Assembly (NCBI GenBank): GCA_001800245.1
Contig: MGVA01000033.1
Span: 1-64,000 of the forward strand
Origin: Elusimicrobia bacterium RIFOXYA12_FULL_51_18
Lineage (GTDB): Bacteria; Elusimicrobiota; Elusimicrobia; Elusimicrobiales; UBA9959
Direction of reading: 5' to 3'
Length of the DNA stretch: 64,000 bases
In this document: one piece after another, positions 29,533 to 38,958 of the stretch
Position numbering within the stretch: position 1 is the stretch's first letter
Layout of the letters: every line of letters begins with the position of its first letter
Translations under genes and position numbers: made by a program
The notes under the pieces: model-generated
Seen by the model: only the letters and a program-made list of their open reading frames with translations
What the model was told of the DNA's origin: nothing
Databases searched by the model: none

Positions 29533-31164
29533 ATGCATAAAACGTACCTACTGTATCTGATACTGGTTCTCGGATCCTTTTTGTTGCGGGGGGGCGCCTT
29601 CGCCTCTTCCGGCGCCGCGCCTGCCACGGTCTGGGACCGCATTATGAAAGAGCAGAGTCTGATGAACCTGAGCAAAGGGTACATGCTCATGGAGGCCGAA
29701 CAGTACCCGGAGGCCGCCAATGAATTCCTTAAGGCCATAGCCAGGACGCCGAACGAACCCTACGCTCGTATCCTCTACGGGTCAAGCCTTTACTGGCTGG
29801 GTGAGCCTGATAAAGCCATGGCGGAGTTTACGACCGCGGTCGGGCTTGATCCGGGAAACCCCGTCCCATACCAGCTTATGGGTATAGTCCATGCCTGGAA
29901 AGGCGAGTTTCCCGCTGCGCTTGAAAAGTTTCTCAAGGCCATGGAATTGGCTCCGGAGCGGGCGGACGTAAGGATGAATATCGGCTCCATTTATCACGCT
30001 CTGGGAGATATGGATAAGGCGCTGGACTATTTTCGGCAGGCGGCCAGGCTTGAACCGAAAAACCCGTTGTATCTGTATCAGCTCGGCCTCCTTTATTCAA
30101 GACTGGGCCGAGGTCCGGAGGGGAAAACCGCTTTCAGAAGCGCTCTTTCCGTTTTTAGCGATTATGAGGATGCCATGCTTGAGCTGGCCGTGCTGGAGGA
30201 AAAGGATGGGAACGTTAAAGACGCGGTCCGGCTTTACCGCAAAGCCCTGGCATTAAAACCAGGCGACAATGTTGCCCGTTTCCGGCTTGGCTGCTTGTTA
30301 TATAAGACAGGCGACGATAAGCGGCTTAACGGCCTTCTCGAGGACGCTTTTCTTCTTACGCCGTCCAATTCCAAAGGCGGCATTTCCATCAGCTTGGCCT
30401 ACGCCGGCGGGCCGGATACCGGGGATTCCAGTCCCGGAGCGGGCAAACCAGGGTCGCTTGAGAATGCGGTGGCCAAGGTCCCGGCCGACGAAGATATAAA
30501 CATAAAGGCTGAATTTATTTCCATACCTAAAACACAGCTTGTTACGCGGCAGGAGGGGAAGCCGAAAGGCCTTAAAGCCGGTCTTGAATCCGAGTTTAAA
30601 CGTGCTGAAGTCAATTACTTGAGAAGAGAATATTCGCTGCCGGCCGCGGATATTAAAGGCAGGGGAGCCCGTGCCGCCCAGATAGCGGCGGAAATAGACA
30701 AAGCGCTAAAGGCAGCTTCGAAGGAAGGCATGGACACCAGGATGTCCATTAATATCGAAACCAAGAAATCATCCTTAACTCCAGGGGCCGGAGGCGAAGC
30801 CCCCAACGCGGTTTATAAGCCGCGCGATGTGGGCAATGATATGGGACTATGGGTTATGGGAACTAACTGGCTGGAAAATGTGGAGGACGCGCTGGAGGAT
30901 CTGCAGGACTTGCCGCACCGGGCGCGGGACGCCAGGCTGGGGGTTTTGCAAGGGCTTGGCCGTCTTATCCTGGGCGAGCCGGACGCCGCCCTTTCGGTTC
31001 TGGACGGTGTTTCAGCCGACGCGGCCGCGGACCTCGGGCGGTGCGCCGCCTGGGTGGAAAAAGGGTCGCAGGAGAAAGCTTTGGCGGCCTGTCTGGATGC
31101 CCTGAAGAAAGAGCCGAAAAATAAGACGGCGCTCGCTAATAAGAAATGGCTTACCACAAAATAA
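29533..31164 (+). CDS. TPR-repeat protein
   Basis: Multiple TPRs (VRMNIGSIYHALGDMDKALDYFRQAARLEPKNPLYLYQLGLLYSRLGR). Confidence 0.85.
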   Translation: MHKTYLLYLILVLGSFLLRGGAFASSGAAPATVWDRIMKEQSLMNLSKGYMLMEAEQYPEAANEFLKAIARTPNEPYARILYGSSLYWLGEPDKAMAEFTTAVGLDPGNPVPYQLMGIVHAWKGEFPAALEKFLKAMELAPERADVRMNIGSIYHALGDMDKALDYFRQAARLEPKNPLYLYQLGLLYSRLGRGPEGKTAFRSALSVFSDYEDAMLELAVLEEKDGNVKDAVRLYRKALALKPGDNVARFRLGCLLYKTGDDKRLNGLLEDAFLLTPSNSKGGISISLAYAGGPDTGDSSPGAGKPGSLENAVAKVPADEDINIKAEFISIPKTQLVTRQEGKPKGLKAGLESEFKRAEVNYLRREYSLPAADIKGRGARAAQIAAEIDKALKAASKEGMDTRMSINIETKKSSLTPGAGGEAPNAVYKPRDVGNDMGLWVMGTNWLENVEDALEDLQDLPHRARDARLGVLQGLGRLILGEPDAALSVLDGVSADAAADLGRCAAWVEKGSQEKALAACLDALKKEPKNKTALANKKWLTTK

Positions 31165-31727
31165 TGGGTTTTAAAAAAAATCTGGCTTTGAGGGTCGGAG
31201 ATGAGGCGCTTAAGTGCCGGCTCATCGCCCGCCTGGTATCAAATTACTCCTACTGGCTGGGGGGTTTTTTTACCCAGGAGATCCGTTCCGGTTCCGCCAG
31301 GGAGGGATTTATCCTCAAAACTCCTGGCGGCCGTTCGGAAGTGATGGCTTCAAAGGCGATAATGTCTCCGGTTTCCTTCAATAAATACGGGGTCAGCCTG
31401 CCCGCGCTTGACGGGCTGGCCGCGGACAGCCTGGGCGAAGCGCGTAAGGAGGGGAAGATCGCGCTGATGGACGAATTGGGCCCGCTGACGCTTAAATCCG
31501 AAAAACTGGCCGCCGCCGCCCTTGAAACGCTCGCATCCGGCACGCCGTGTCTGGCTACCTTCCGTAAAAACGCAAAAAAGTTTGAGGAGTCTTTTTTTAA
31601 AATGGATAACACCCAGGTTGTTGACCTGGATGCCGCCGGGCTTTCAGCGGTCCTGGCCCGCCTGGACGGCTGGATAGAATTCTGGATAAAGGGCCTCACA
31701 GACCAAAAATCAGGAGACTTTAAATGA
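31164..31727 (+). CDS. THEP1-like nucleoside-triphosphatase homolog lacking Walker A
   Basis: WLGGFFTQEIRSGSAREGFILKT and LMDELGPLTLKSEKL resemble THEP1; no GxxGxGKT. Confidence 0.6.
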   Translation: MGFKKNLALRVGDEALKCRLIARLVSNYSYWLGGFFTQEIRSGSAREGFILKTPGGRSEVMASKAIMSPVSFNKYGVSLPALDGLAADSLGEARKEGKIALMDELGPLTLKSEKLAAAALETLASGTPCLATFRKNAKKFEESFFKMDNTQVVDLDAAGLSAVLARLDGWIEFWIKGLTDQKSGDFK

Positions 31728-33133
31728 CAGACCCTGTGGACTTCGATATTGAGGAAATTAAGAAAGCGCATTTTATAGGAATAGGCGGCATAGGTATGAG
31801 CGGTATCGCCCGTCTGCTGCTTAAGACAGGCATCGAGGTCAGCGGTTCCGATCTTAAAGAATCTGAGATCACCAGGGGCCTCAAGGCCGAGGGCGCGCGC
31901 GTTTTCATCGGGCACAGGGCTTCCAATATTTACGGCCCCGACGTTGTAGTGATCAGTTCCGCGGTCAAAGCCGGAAACCCGGAACTTGAAGCCGCCGTGA
32001 AAAAAGGCGCAAGGATAGTGCCGCGGGCTCTGATGCTAGCGAAGATAGCCTCGTCCAAAAAGACCGTGACTGTCAGCGGTTCCCACGGCAAAACCAGCAC
32101 AACCTCTATGCTGGCTTCGGCGCTTGAAGGCGCCGGCGCGGACGCTACGGTGGTGGTTGGGGGGCTGTTTAAGAATATAGCCTCAAATATCAAAATGGGA
32201 GCCGGGGAATATCTGGTGGCAGAGGCGGACGAATCCGACGGGTCTTTTCTTTATTTTGATCCGCTGGTCACCTGCGTTACCAATATAGACTCGGATCACC
32301 TTGACTATTACAAGAGCATGTCTAATCTTAAAACCGCTTTCCTGGCCCATATTTCCAAGGTGCCTTTTTACGGCGCCGCCGTGGTTTGCGCCGACGATCC
32401 CGGCGTGGCCTCTATCCTTGCGGATGTCAGGACCCCGTTAATCACATACGGTCTCAAGCCGGGCGCGGATTGGACCGCGAAAGGCCTGAATTCAGGACCC
32501 GCCGGCCTTGTTTATGACGCTTATTTTAAAGGCCGGAAAATGGGCGGGGTGTCGCTCATCTCCGGCGGGCGGCACAACGCTTTAAACTCCCTTGCCGCGC
32601 TGGCCGCCGGGCGTTACCTGGGATTTGACTTTAAAGGGCTGGTTAAAGGTCTGGCCGGGTTCAGAGGCGTGAAACGCCGCATGGAGAAACTTGGTGAGTA
32701 CGCCGGTGTCACCTTTTTGGACGATTACGGGCACCACCCTACCGAAATAAAAGCCACGCTTGAGACCATTCCGGCCATGTATAAAGGCTGCCGGCTTATA
32801 GTTTTGTTCCAGCCGCATCGCTATTCGAGGACCAGTATTCTACGGCGGGAATTCCCGGCCGCTTTCGCCGCGGCCCATATGACTTATGTCATGGATATTT
32901 ATGCGGCTGGAGAGAAACCCCTGCCCGGAGTTACTTCGGAACTTATTCTGGCCGGTCTTAAAAAGCGGGGGCTGAAGGCGGAAAAATTCCCAGGCGCCAT
33001 GGAGATAGTCAAGAACCTGCGAGCCGGGGACCTGCTTGTTACCGTGGGCGCCGGCGATGTCTGGAAGCTGGGAGAAGAAATAAAACTCAAGCTGGAAATG
33101 ATAAAGGGAGGTGGTAGTTTATGGGGAAAATAG
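31724..33133 (+). CDS. murC: UDP-N-acetylmuramate--L-alanine ligase
   Basis: HFIGIGGIGMSGIARLLL; TVSGSHGKTSTTSML; DDYGHHPTEIKATLE. Confidence 0.95.
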   Translation: MTDPVDFDIEEIKKAHFIGIGGIGMSGIARLLLKTGIEVSGSDLKESEITRGLKAEGARVFIGHRASNIYGPDVVVISSAVKAGNPELEAAVKKGARIVPRALMLAKIASSKKTVTVSGSHGKTSTTSMLASALEGAGADATVVVGGLFKNIASNIKMGAGEYLVAEADESDGSFLYFDPLVTCVTNIDSDHLDYYKSMSNLKTAFLAHISKVPFYGAAVVCADDPGVASILADVRTPLITYGLKPGADWTAKGLNSGPAGLVYDAYFKGRKMGGVSLISGGRHNALNSLAALAAGRYLGFDFKGLVKGLAGFRGVKRRMEKLGEYAGVTFLDDYGHHPTEIKATLETIPAMYKGCRLIVLFQPHRYSRTSILRREFPAAFAAAHMTYVMDIYAAGEKPLPGVTSELILAGLKKRGLKAEKFPGAMEIVKNLRAGDLLVTVGAGDVWKLGEEIKLKLEMIKGGGSLWGK

Positions 33134-33167
33134 TATCCCTTAAAACCCCGGCTACCCTCTGCTATTT

Positions 33168-33941
33168 ATGCCTAAATACAGCCAGGTTTTTTTAAAGGAC
33201 GTTCGCATGTGCGAACGTATAGCCTCGGTTCTGGAACCGGTAAATTTTGTTTCAGCAGTGGAGATCGGTCCCGGCCGCGGAGCTCTGACGGAATTTTTGT
33301 GTACGCTGTGGGGGGATAAACTTTCCGTTGTGGAGATAGATCCTCTCATGACGAACCGAATAAAGGAGAAGTTTCCGGGATTGCGGGTAAACAATTCCGA
33401 TTTTTTGGCGCTTAATCTGGAAGCGTCTTTTCCGGCGGGTCCTGTCGCTTTTATCGGCAATCTGCCTTATGAATGCTCCACCGCCATACTTATGAAGGTC
33501 CTGGCTTTCAGCCGGTTCGGGGCGGCGGTATTCATGTTCCAGCGGGAAGTGGCCAGGAAGATAACGGCGGAAACCGGCGATTCAGACTACGGTTATTTGT
33601 CCGTGGCTGTTCAGGCGCAAAGCGAAGCCGAGTTGGTGGCGGATGTTCCGGCCGGCAGTTTCAGCCCTGTGCCTGAAGTGGATTCCTCGGTCCTGGTTTT
33701 CAGCCCGAGGCAGACTTTCCCGGACGCCGAAAAAAGAGGACGATTCTTGGGTTTCGTGAAAAATGCTTTCTCGCACCGCCGCAAAACGCTGCTGAATTCG
33801 CTGTCGATGGGGTTGAACATAGATAAGGCCGAGGTTGAACCGCTTATAAAAGCCGCCGGTTTCGATCCCCGTCTGCGCCCGCAGAACCTTTCGGTCAAGG
33901 ACTATCTCAAACTCTCCATTGTTTTCAGCGGGGGAAAGTGA
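33168..33941 (+). CDS. rsmA: 16S rRNA dimethyladenosine transferase
   Basis: YSQVFLKD; AVEIGPGRGALTEFL; VAFIGNLPYECSTAI. Confidence 0.93.
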   Translation: MPKYSQVFLKDVRMCERIASVLEPVNFVSAVEIGPGRGALTEFLCTLWGDKLSVVEIDPLMTNRIKEKFPGLRVNNSDFLALNLEASFPAGPVAFIGNLPYECSTAILMKVLAFSRFGAAVFMFQREVARKITAETGDSDYGYLSVAVQAQSEAELVADVPAGSFSPVPEVDSSVLVFSPRQTFPDAEKRGRFLGFVKNAFSHRRKTLLNSLSMGLNIDKAEVEPLIKAAGFDPRLRPQNLSVKDYLKLSIVFSGGK

Positions 33942-34140
33942 GCTTGTCCGGGCCTCCCGTCCCGCGAGACATGCGCCAAACTCCGGTCTCAAGATTTTTA
34001 TATAAATTCACAGGTGCTCCTCCCTGGAATTGTCCGGAATATAATCATCACATTTCCGTTTTTCTACGGTGGTAGCGCCTGAAACTTGCGTGATTTGGTC
34101 GATAAGCGCCGATATATTAAAATTTAGTACAATTGAAAAC

Positions 34141-35178
34141 ATGAATATCCATGAGAAACGGTTGAAGGATCTGCAGCATCTCCTGAAAAAGGAGAAGCTG
34201 GACGCCATGGTTGTGTCCAGGCCCCTTGAACAGGGGTTCCTGACCGGGTACCATATGGATGGTTACCTCATGCTGGTCTCACAGACAGATGTCTGGGCAT
34301 TTATGCCGAAGATGTTCGTGGACCAATTCAGGTCAAAAGTGGATTTCGTCAGCCCTTCCGCGCCCGACAACCAGCTTGAGGCCGCGATCCTGAAGATACG
34401 CGAAAATAAATTTAGGAAGACCGTCTTCGAGCCGGAGACCGAAAGCTATCTCCGCGGCCAGTTCTGGCGCAAGAAAGGCCTTCTGGAGTTTAAGGGACTT
34501 ACGGCCGGTCTGCGGGCCGTGAAAGAGGGGGCGGAGATTTCCATATTGCGTAAATCCTGCCATATCGCCGCCAAAGCTTTCAAAATTGTCAAGCCCCGGA
34601 TAAAATCCGGCCGGACGGAAATATCCGTTTCCAGGGAGCTGGAAGACATTATGCAGGCTATGGGCGCCAAGGGGCCTTCGTTTAATCTGATAATCGGCTT
34701 CGGGCCCGACTCCGCTCTGCCTCACCATGAAACTTCGGACAGGCCTCTTAAAAAGAACGAGGCGGTGCTGCTGGATTTCGGCTGCGTATATAATGGTTAC
34801 TGTTCCGACATAACCAGAACCTATTTCCACGGCAAGCCCGGCGCGGAATTTAAAAAGGTCTATGCCATAGTGGACGCGGCCCAGAAAGCCGGGGTTAAAA
34901 AAGTGAAGGCCGGAGTTAAGACCGCCGCCGTGGATAAAGCCTGCCGCGAATATATTTCGGACGCCGGGTTCGGCCAATATTTTATTCACGGCACCGGCCA
35001 CGGAGTGGGGCTTGAAATTCACGAATCTCCCACGCTGAATACGAAATCCAGGGAGACGCTCAGGGCGGGCATGACCGTTACAGTGGAACCTGGAATTTAT
35101 CTCTATGGGAAATTTGGAGTCCGTATCGAGGATTCGGTGCTGGTGAAAAGCGGCGGCTGTGAAATCCTGACAAGGTAG
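34141..35178 (+). CDS. Xaa-Pro aminopeptidase (M24)
   Basis: LLDFGCVYNGYCSDITRTYF; FIHGTGHGVGLEIHESP; VTVEPGIYLYGKFGVRIEDSVLV. Confidence 0.93.
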   Translation: MNIHEKRLKDLQHLLKKEKLDAMVVSRPLEQGFLTGYHMDGYLMLVSQTDVWAFMPKMFVDQFRSKVDFVSPSAPDNQLEAAILKIRENKFRKTVFEPETESYLRGQFWRKKGLLEFKGLTAGLRAVKEGAEISILRKSCHIAAKAFKIVKPRIKSGRTEISVSRELEDIMQAMGAKGPSFNLIIGFGPDSALPHHETSDRPLKKNEAVLLDFGCVYNGYCSDITRTYFHGKPGAEFKKVYAIVDAAQKAGVKKVKAGVKTAAVDKACREYISDAGFGQYFIHGTGHGVGLEIHESPTLNTKSRETLRAGMTVTVEPGIYLYGKFGVRIEDSVLVKSGGCEILTR

Positions 35179-35228
35179 ACATCAGGCGGCAGGTCTATAT
35201 TTCTTGCCGACGGTAAAAGGAGAGGAAC

Positions 35229-35792
35229 ATGAAAATACTTGTTGTGATACTTCTTGCGGTAGTTGCGTGGGTGGTTATGATCTTCAACAGTCTTGTTAGA
35301 CTGCGCAACCAAGTTGCTAACGCATATAAGCAGATAGACGTTCAATTGAAACGGCGTTATGACCTCATTCCCAACCTGGTCAACTCAGTCAAGGGCGAGA
35401 TGAAATTCGAACAGTCCACCTTGGAAAAGGTTATTCAGGCCCGCGCCGCGGCGATGAATGCCGGCGCTGCGGGCAATATGAACGAGATCCTGGCTAAAGA
35501 AGGAATGCTGACCCAGGCCCTGGGCAAACTTATAGCTTTAACCGAAAATTATCCCAATCTTAAGGCCAACGAATCGGTAAAAACTCTTATGGAAGAGCTG
35601 ACTCACACGGAAAATCAGATCGGTTTTTCCAGGCAGTTGTATAATGATATCGTTACCAAATTCAATAACGAACAGCAGGTTTTCCCCAATAATGTTTTCG
35701 CCTCCATGATGGGCTTTACGGCTGCCGTGCTGTTTGAGCTGCCTGTGGACGCTAAGGACCGGGAAGCGCCGAAAGTGGAACTAACGGTTTAA
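35229..35792 (+). CDS. lemA: LemA family protein
   Basis: NQVANAYKQIDVQLKRRYDLIPNLVNSVKG. Confidence 0.95.
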   Translation: MKILVVILLAVVAWVVMIFNSLVRLRNQVANAYKQIDVQLKRRYDLIPNLVNSVKGEMKFEQSTLEKVIQARAAAMNAGAAGNMNEILAKEGMLTQALGKLIALTENYPNLKANESVKTLMEELTHTENQIGFSRQLYNDIVTKFNNEQQVFPNNVFASMMGFTAAVLFELPVDAKDREAPKVELTV

Positions 35793-35825
35793 ACCGGCTT
35801 ATCGGGTATCGGTCGGACGGTTGAA

Positions 35826-36866
35826 ATGAACATCTACGAGCAACAAGCCAGGAATCGGCGCATGACTTGGGCGGTTATGTTCGTTTTCGTGGTGTTTTTC
35901 CTTGTGATCGGTCTGGGTTTTGATTTTTTCTATTTAAGTTTTAGTCCGGCAAAGTCCCCCGATTACAAGTGGAATGTCGCCGGCTATTATGAGGCCGCCG
36001 TAACCTCCCAGCCGGTGCCGTACGGCACAATCATTGCGTTGTTGATCGGCTTCGGTATGGTTGCGAACAGCATGGTGAATGGGGCAGGGATGGTGCTGCG
36101 CTCCACCATGGCCCGCCGCGCCGTATCCACGGATGAAAAAGAGCGCCGGTTCCTGAACGTGGTGGAGGAGATGGCCACCGCCGCCGGTATGCCGCCGCCC
36201 ACGGCCTACGTCGTGCCTGACCCGGACATTAATGCGTTTGCGGCGGGGATAAACCCGCAAAATTCGGTTATAGCCGTCACGGAAGGACTTTTGAGTTCTC
36301 TTAACCGGGAAGAACTTCAGGCCGTGGTCGCCCATGAAATGAGCCATATAAAAAATTACGATATGCGCCTCATGACCGTGGCGGCGGCCCTTATGGGCGC
36401 CATTGCGCTATTAAGCGATCTGGCGGGCCGCTCCATGCGTCCGCGTTACGGCGGTTCCTCATACTCCGGATCTTCTTCCAGGTCTTCTTCGGGGGGACGC
36501 AAGGGCGGCGGCCTCGCGGCTATTGTTATGTTCGTAGTGTGGATAGCGCTTGTTATGTTAGCTCCGCTTGTCTCGCGCCTGCTGGCCATGGCCATTTCAC
36601 GGGAGAGGGAATATCTGGCCGATGCCTCAGGCGCCGAGTTGACGCGCAACCCATTGGCGCTGATTTCGGCCCTTGAGAAGATACGCGGCGCCGTGACGCC
36701 GACTTCCGCCATAAATAATGGCGTTGCGCATATGTGTATCACGGATCCGCGGGGCAGCCTGATAGAGGAAAAGCTGGGCCTTGCGGCCGACCTTTTCGCC
36801 ACGCACCCGCCTATGGAGAAAAGGATACTCGCTTTGAAGGTCATGGCGTACCAGGCCGGGAATTGA
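35826..36866 (+). CDS. htpX: M48 metallopeptidase HtpX-like
   Basis: VVAHEMSHIKNYDMRL; AISREREYLADASGAELTRNP; adjacent to lemA. Confidence 0.93.
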   Translation: MNIYEQQARNRRMTWAVMFVFVVFFLVIGLGFDFFYLSFSPAKSPDYKWNVAGYYEAAVTSQPVPYGTIIALLIGFGMVANSMVNGAGMVLRSTMARRAVSTDEKERRFLNVVEEMATAAGMPPPTAYVVPDPDINAFAAGINPQNSVIAVTEGLLSSLNREELQAVVAHEMSHIKNYDMRLMTVAAALMGAIALLSDLAGRSMRPRYGGSSYSGSSSRSSSGGRKGGGLAAIVMFVVWIALVMLAPLVSRLLAMAISREREYLADASGAELTRNPLALISALEKIRGAVTPTSAINNGVAHMCITDPRGSLIEEKLGLAADLFATHPPMEKRILALKVMAYQAGN

Positions 36867-36951
36867 CAGGTCAAGAAGGCCCCGGCCTTTTTTCAAGCCG
36901 AATACCCGCGATCCGACGCCTCTTATCCGGTAATTATAAAAGGAGAATAAC

Positions 36952-37527
36952 ATGATAACATCCACACAATTCAAGGAAGGGTCTATATTTGTCAACGAAA
37001 ACGGCCAGATCGTGGAGGTTCTGACATACCAGCACCATCGCAAATCCCAGGCCCGGGCCATAGTCAGGGTGAAGCTCCAAAATCTGGATACCGGGGCCAT
37101 CATCGAAACCACCTATCGTCCTGAAGACAAGTTCAAAGAGATCATGGTGGAAAAGCATCCGAAGACCTATATGTACAACGACGGCAACCTGGCGTATTTC
37201 ATGGATAACGCCAATTTCGACCAGGTCGGTCTGCCTATAGCCAAGATCGGGCCCCTTATGCAATTCCTGACGGAAAACATGGAAGTGGAGGGTCTTTATC
37301 TTAACGACAAGTTCTTTAACATCGCCCTTCCGGCCAATATCGTGATGACTATAACCGAGACCGTTCAGGGAGTCAAGGGCGATACCGTCTCAAACGTTAT
37401 GAAGCCGGCCAAGGTCAACACCGGCCTGGAGATCAAGGTCCCGCTCTTTATCAATGAAGGCGATAAGGTTCGTGTGGACACCCGCACCTTCGAATACGTG
37501 GAAAGGGTCACCGAACCGAAAAAGTAG
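36952..37527 (+). CDS. efp: Elongation factor P
   Basis: HHRKSQARAIVRVKLQNLDTGAIIETTYRPEDKF; VPLFINEGDKVRVDTRTFEYVERV. Confidence 0.96.
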   Translation: MITSTQFKEGSIFVNENGQIVEVLTYQHHRKSQARAIVRVKLQNLDTGAIIETTYRPEDKFKEIMVEKHPKTYMYNDGNLAYFMDNANFDQVGLPIAKIGPLMQFLTENMEVEGLYLNDKFFNIALPANIVMTITETVQGVKGDTVSNVMKPAKVNTGLEIKVPLFINEGDKVRVDTRTFEYVERVTEPKK

Positions 37528-37616
37528 CCGGGGGGGGGTAGCTTCCCGTCGCTTTAACTCAAAAGTCAAAATTAGGATTTCCCTATAAAATCTTGGATTT
37601 GGATAAGGAAATATAA

Positions 37617-38303
37617 ATGATCAAGGCCGTAATCTTCGATATCGACAATACGCTGATGGACTTCATGCGTATGAAGCGCGCTTCCGTGGACGCGGCCGTG
37701 GACGCCATGCTGGACGCCGGTTTGCCCATGAAGAAAGAGAAGATGTATGAATCAATCTTTGAGACCTACTGGAAGGAAGGCATCGAGGATCAGAACATCC
37801 TTGATAAAGTGCTGGTGAAGGAGTTCGGACAGGTGGAATACAGGATCCTGGCCGCCGGTATTATCGGTTACAAACGGGCCAAAGAAGGCCATATGACGCT
37901 TTATCCGCGCGTCAAACTCACCCTTACCGAGCTGATGAAAAGCGGGGTGAAGATGGGCGTGGTTTCCGATGCTCCGCGCCTTTCCGTCTGGCTGCGCATC
38001 GTCGGTCTGGGGCTGCATCATTACTTTGAGCACGTCGTAACTTTTGAGGACACAGGGGAGAAAAAACCTTCTCCGAAACCCTTTAAAAAGATCCTGGGGC
38101 TGCTCGCGGTGGAGCCGGCTGAAGCCGTAATGGTCGGCGACTGGGCGGAGAGGGATATAAAAGGCGCCAAGGCCCTTGGCATCCGCACCGCCTGGGCCAA
38201 GTACGGCAACGAGTTCGACACTAAAGTGTCCGGGGCGGATTACGAACTGGATGATATCTACGATATAATTAAAATTATCAGGAGAGTAAATGAAAAAGAT
38301 TAA
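37617..38303 (+). CDS. HAD-superfamily hydrolase
   Basis: VIFDIDNTLMDF; GVVSDAPR; MVGDWAERDIKGAKALGIRTAW. Confidence 0.9.
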   Translation: MIKAVIFDIDNTLMDFMRMKRASVDAAVDAMLDAGLPMKKEKMYESIFETYWKEGIEDQNILDKVLVKEFGQVEYRILAAGIIGYKRAKEGHMTLYPRVKLTLTELMKSGVKMGVVSDAPRLSVWLRIVGLGLHHYFEHVVTFEDTGEKKPSPKPFKKILGLLAVEPAEAVMVGDWAERDIKGAKALGIRTAWAKYGNEFDTKVSGADYELDDIYDIIKIIRRVNEKD

Positions 38304-38871
38304 TTTTTATATCCTGCTTCCGGTTGTTATTGTTTTGTCGGTCTTTAACTCCGCCGCGATGGAGATAACCGCCGCCTCTCCGGTCAAGACGGAGAATGGC
38401 AAAAAGGCTGATTTTGTATTTATCGGTTCCGTAACCGTGCGGAATATCGCTTTTGAAAAAGGCGGGATCGTCATGCCTGTGACCGAGTATAAGGACAGGA
38501 CGTATACTGATATTAAACTTCTGTCCAGATCGCTTTATGCCAAACTGGAAGCCTGCTTCACCAAGGATAAGTGCGTTTCCGGAGTCCGGCCCCCTCTCCC
38601 TAAACTTTCAGTTTCCGAGGTTAAGACGCTTAAGTCCAAGACCCGCGTGGCGAACGTCTCTCTTGCTTTTGACGGGGACCTGGTGGTGACTTTCGGCGTT
38701 ATAAAAAAAGAGTCTGGCGAGATCTGGGCCGCTTATCCGGCCAATTTCGAAGTGGCCGATGAAACGCTCAAAGATTTGATAGAAAAGAAAGTTGCCGAAG
38801 GTTTTAAAAACGCGCCTCCGGAGAGTAAGAAAAAAAGTTCCGGTCCCGTTCCGCGGAAAACTTCTAAATAA
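38290..38871 (+). CDS. Hypothetical secreted protein
   Basis: Signal-peptide-like N-terminus; overlaps end of the HAD gene. Confidence 0.6.
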   Translation: MKKINFYILLPVVIVLSVFNSAAMEITAASPVKTENGKKADFVFIGSVTVRNIAFEKGGIVMPVTEYKDRTYTDIKLLSRSLYAKLEACFTKDKCVSGVRPPLPKLSVSEVKTLKSKTRVANVSLAFDGDLVVTFGVIKKESGEIWAAYPANFEVADETLKDLIEKKVAEGFKNAPPESKKKSSGPVPRKTSK

Positions 38872-38958
38872 CTTTTGCGCCTCCGGCTGCCTTCCGCCAT
38901 GGCATCCAAAACCGGTGATCCGCCTGCTGAGCCTGGAAGGCGGCGGATAAAGGGATAA

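Noticed and set aside
33200-33219. Palindrome acgttcgcatgtgcgaacgt in rsmA as a regulatory site
   Set aside because: Lies inside conserved coding sequence (KDVRMCERI) and is a single occurrence. Likely coincidental.
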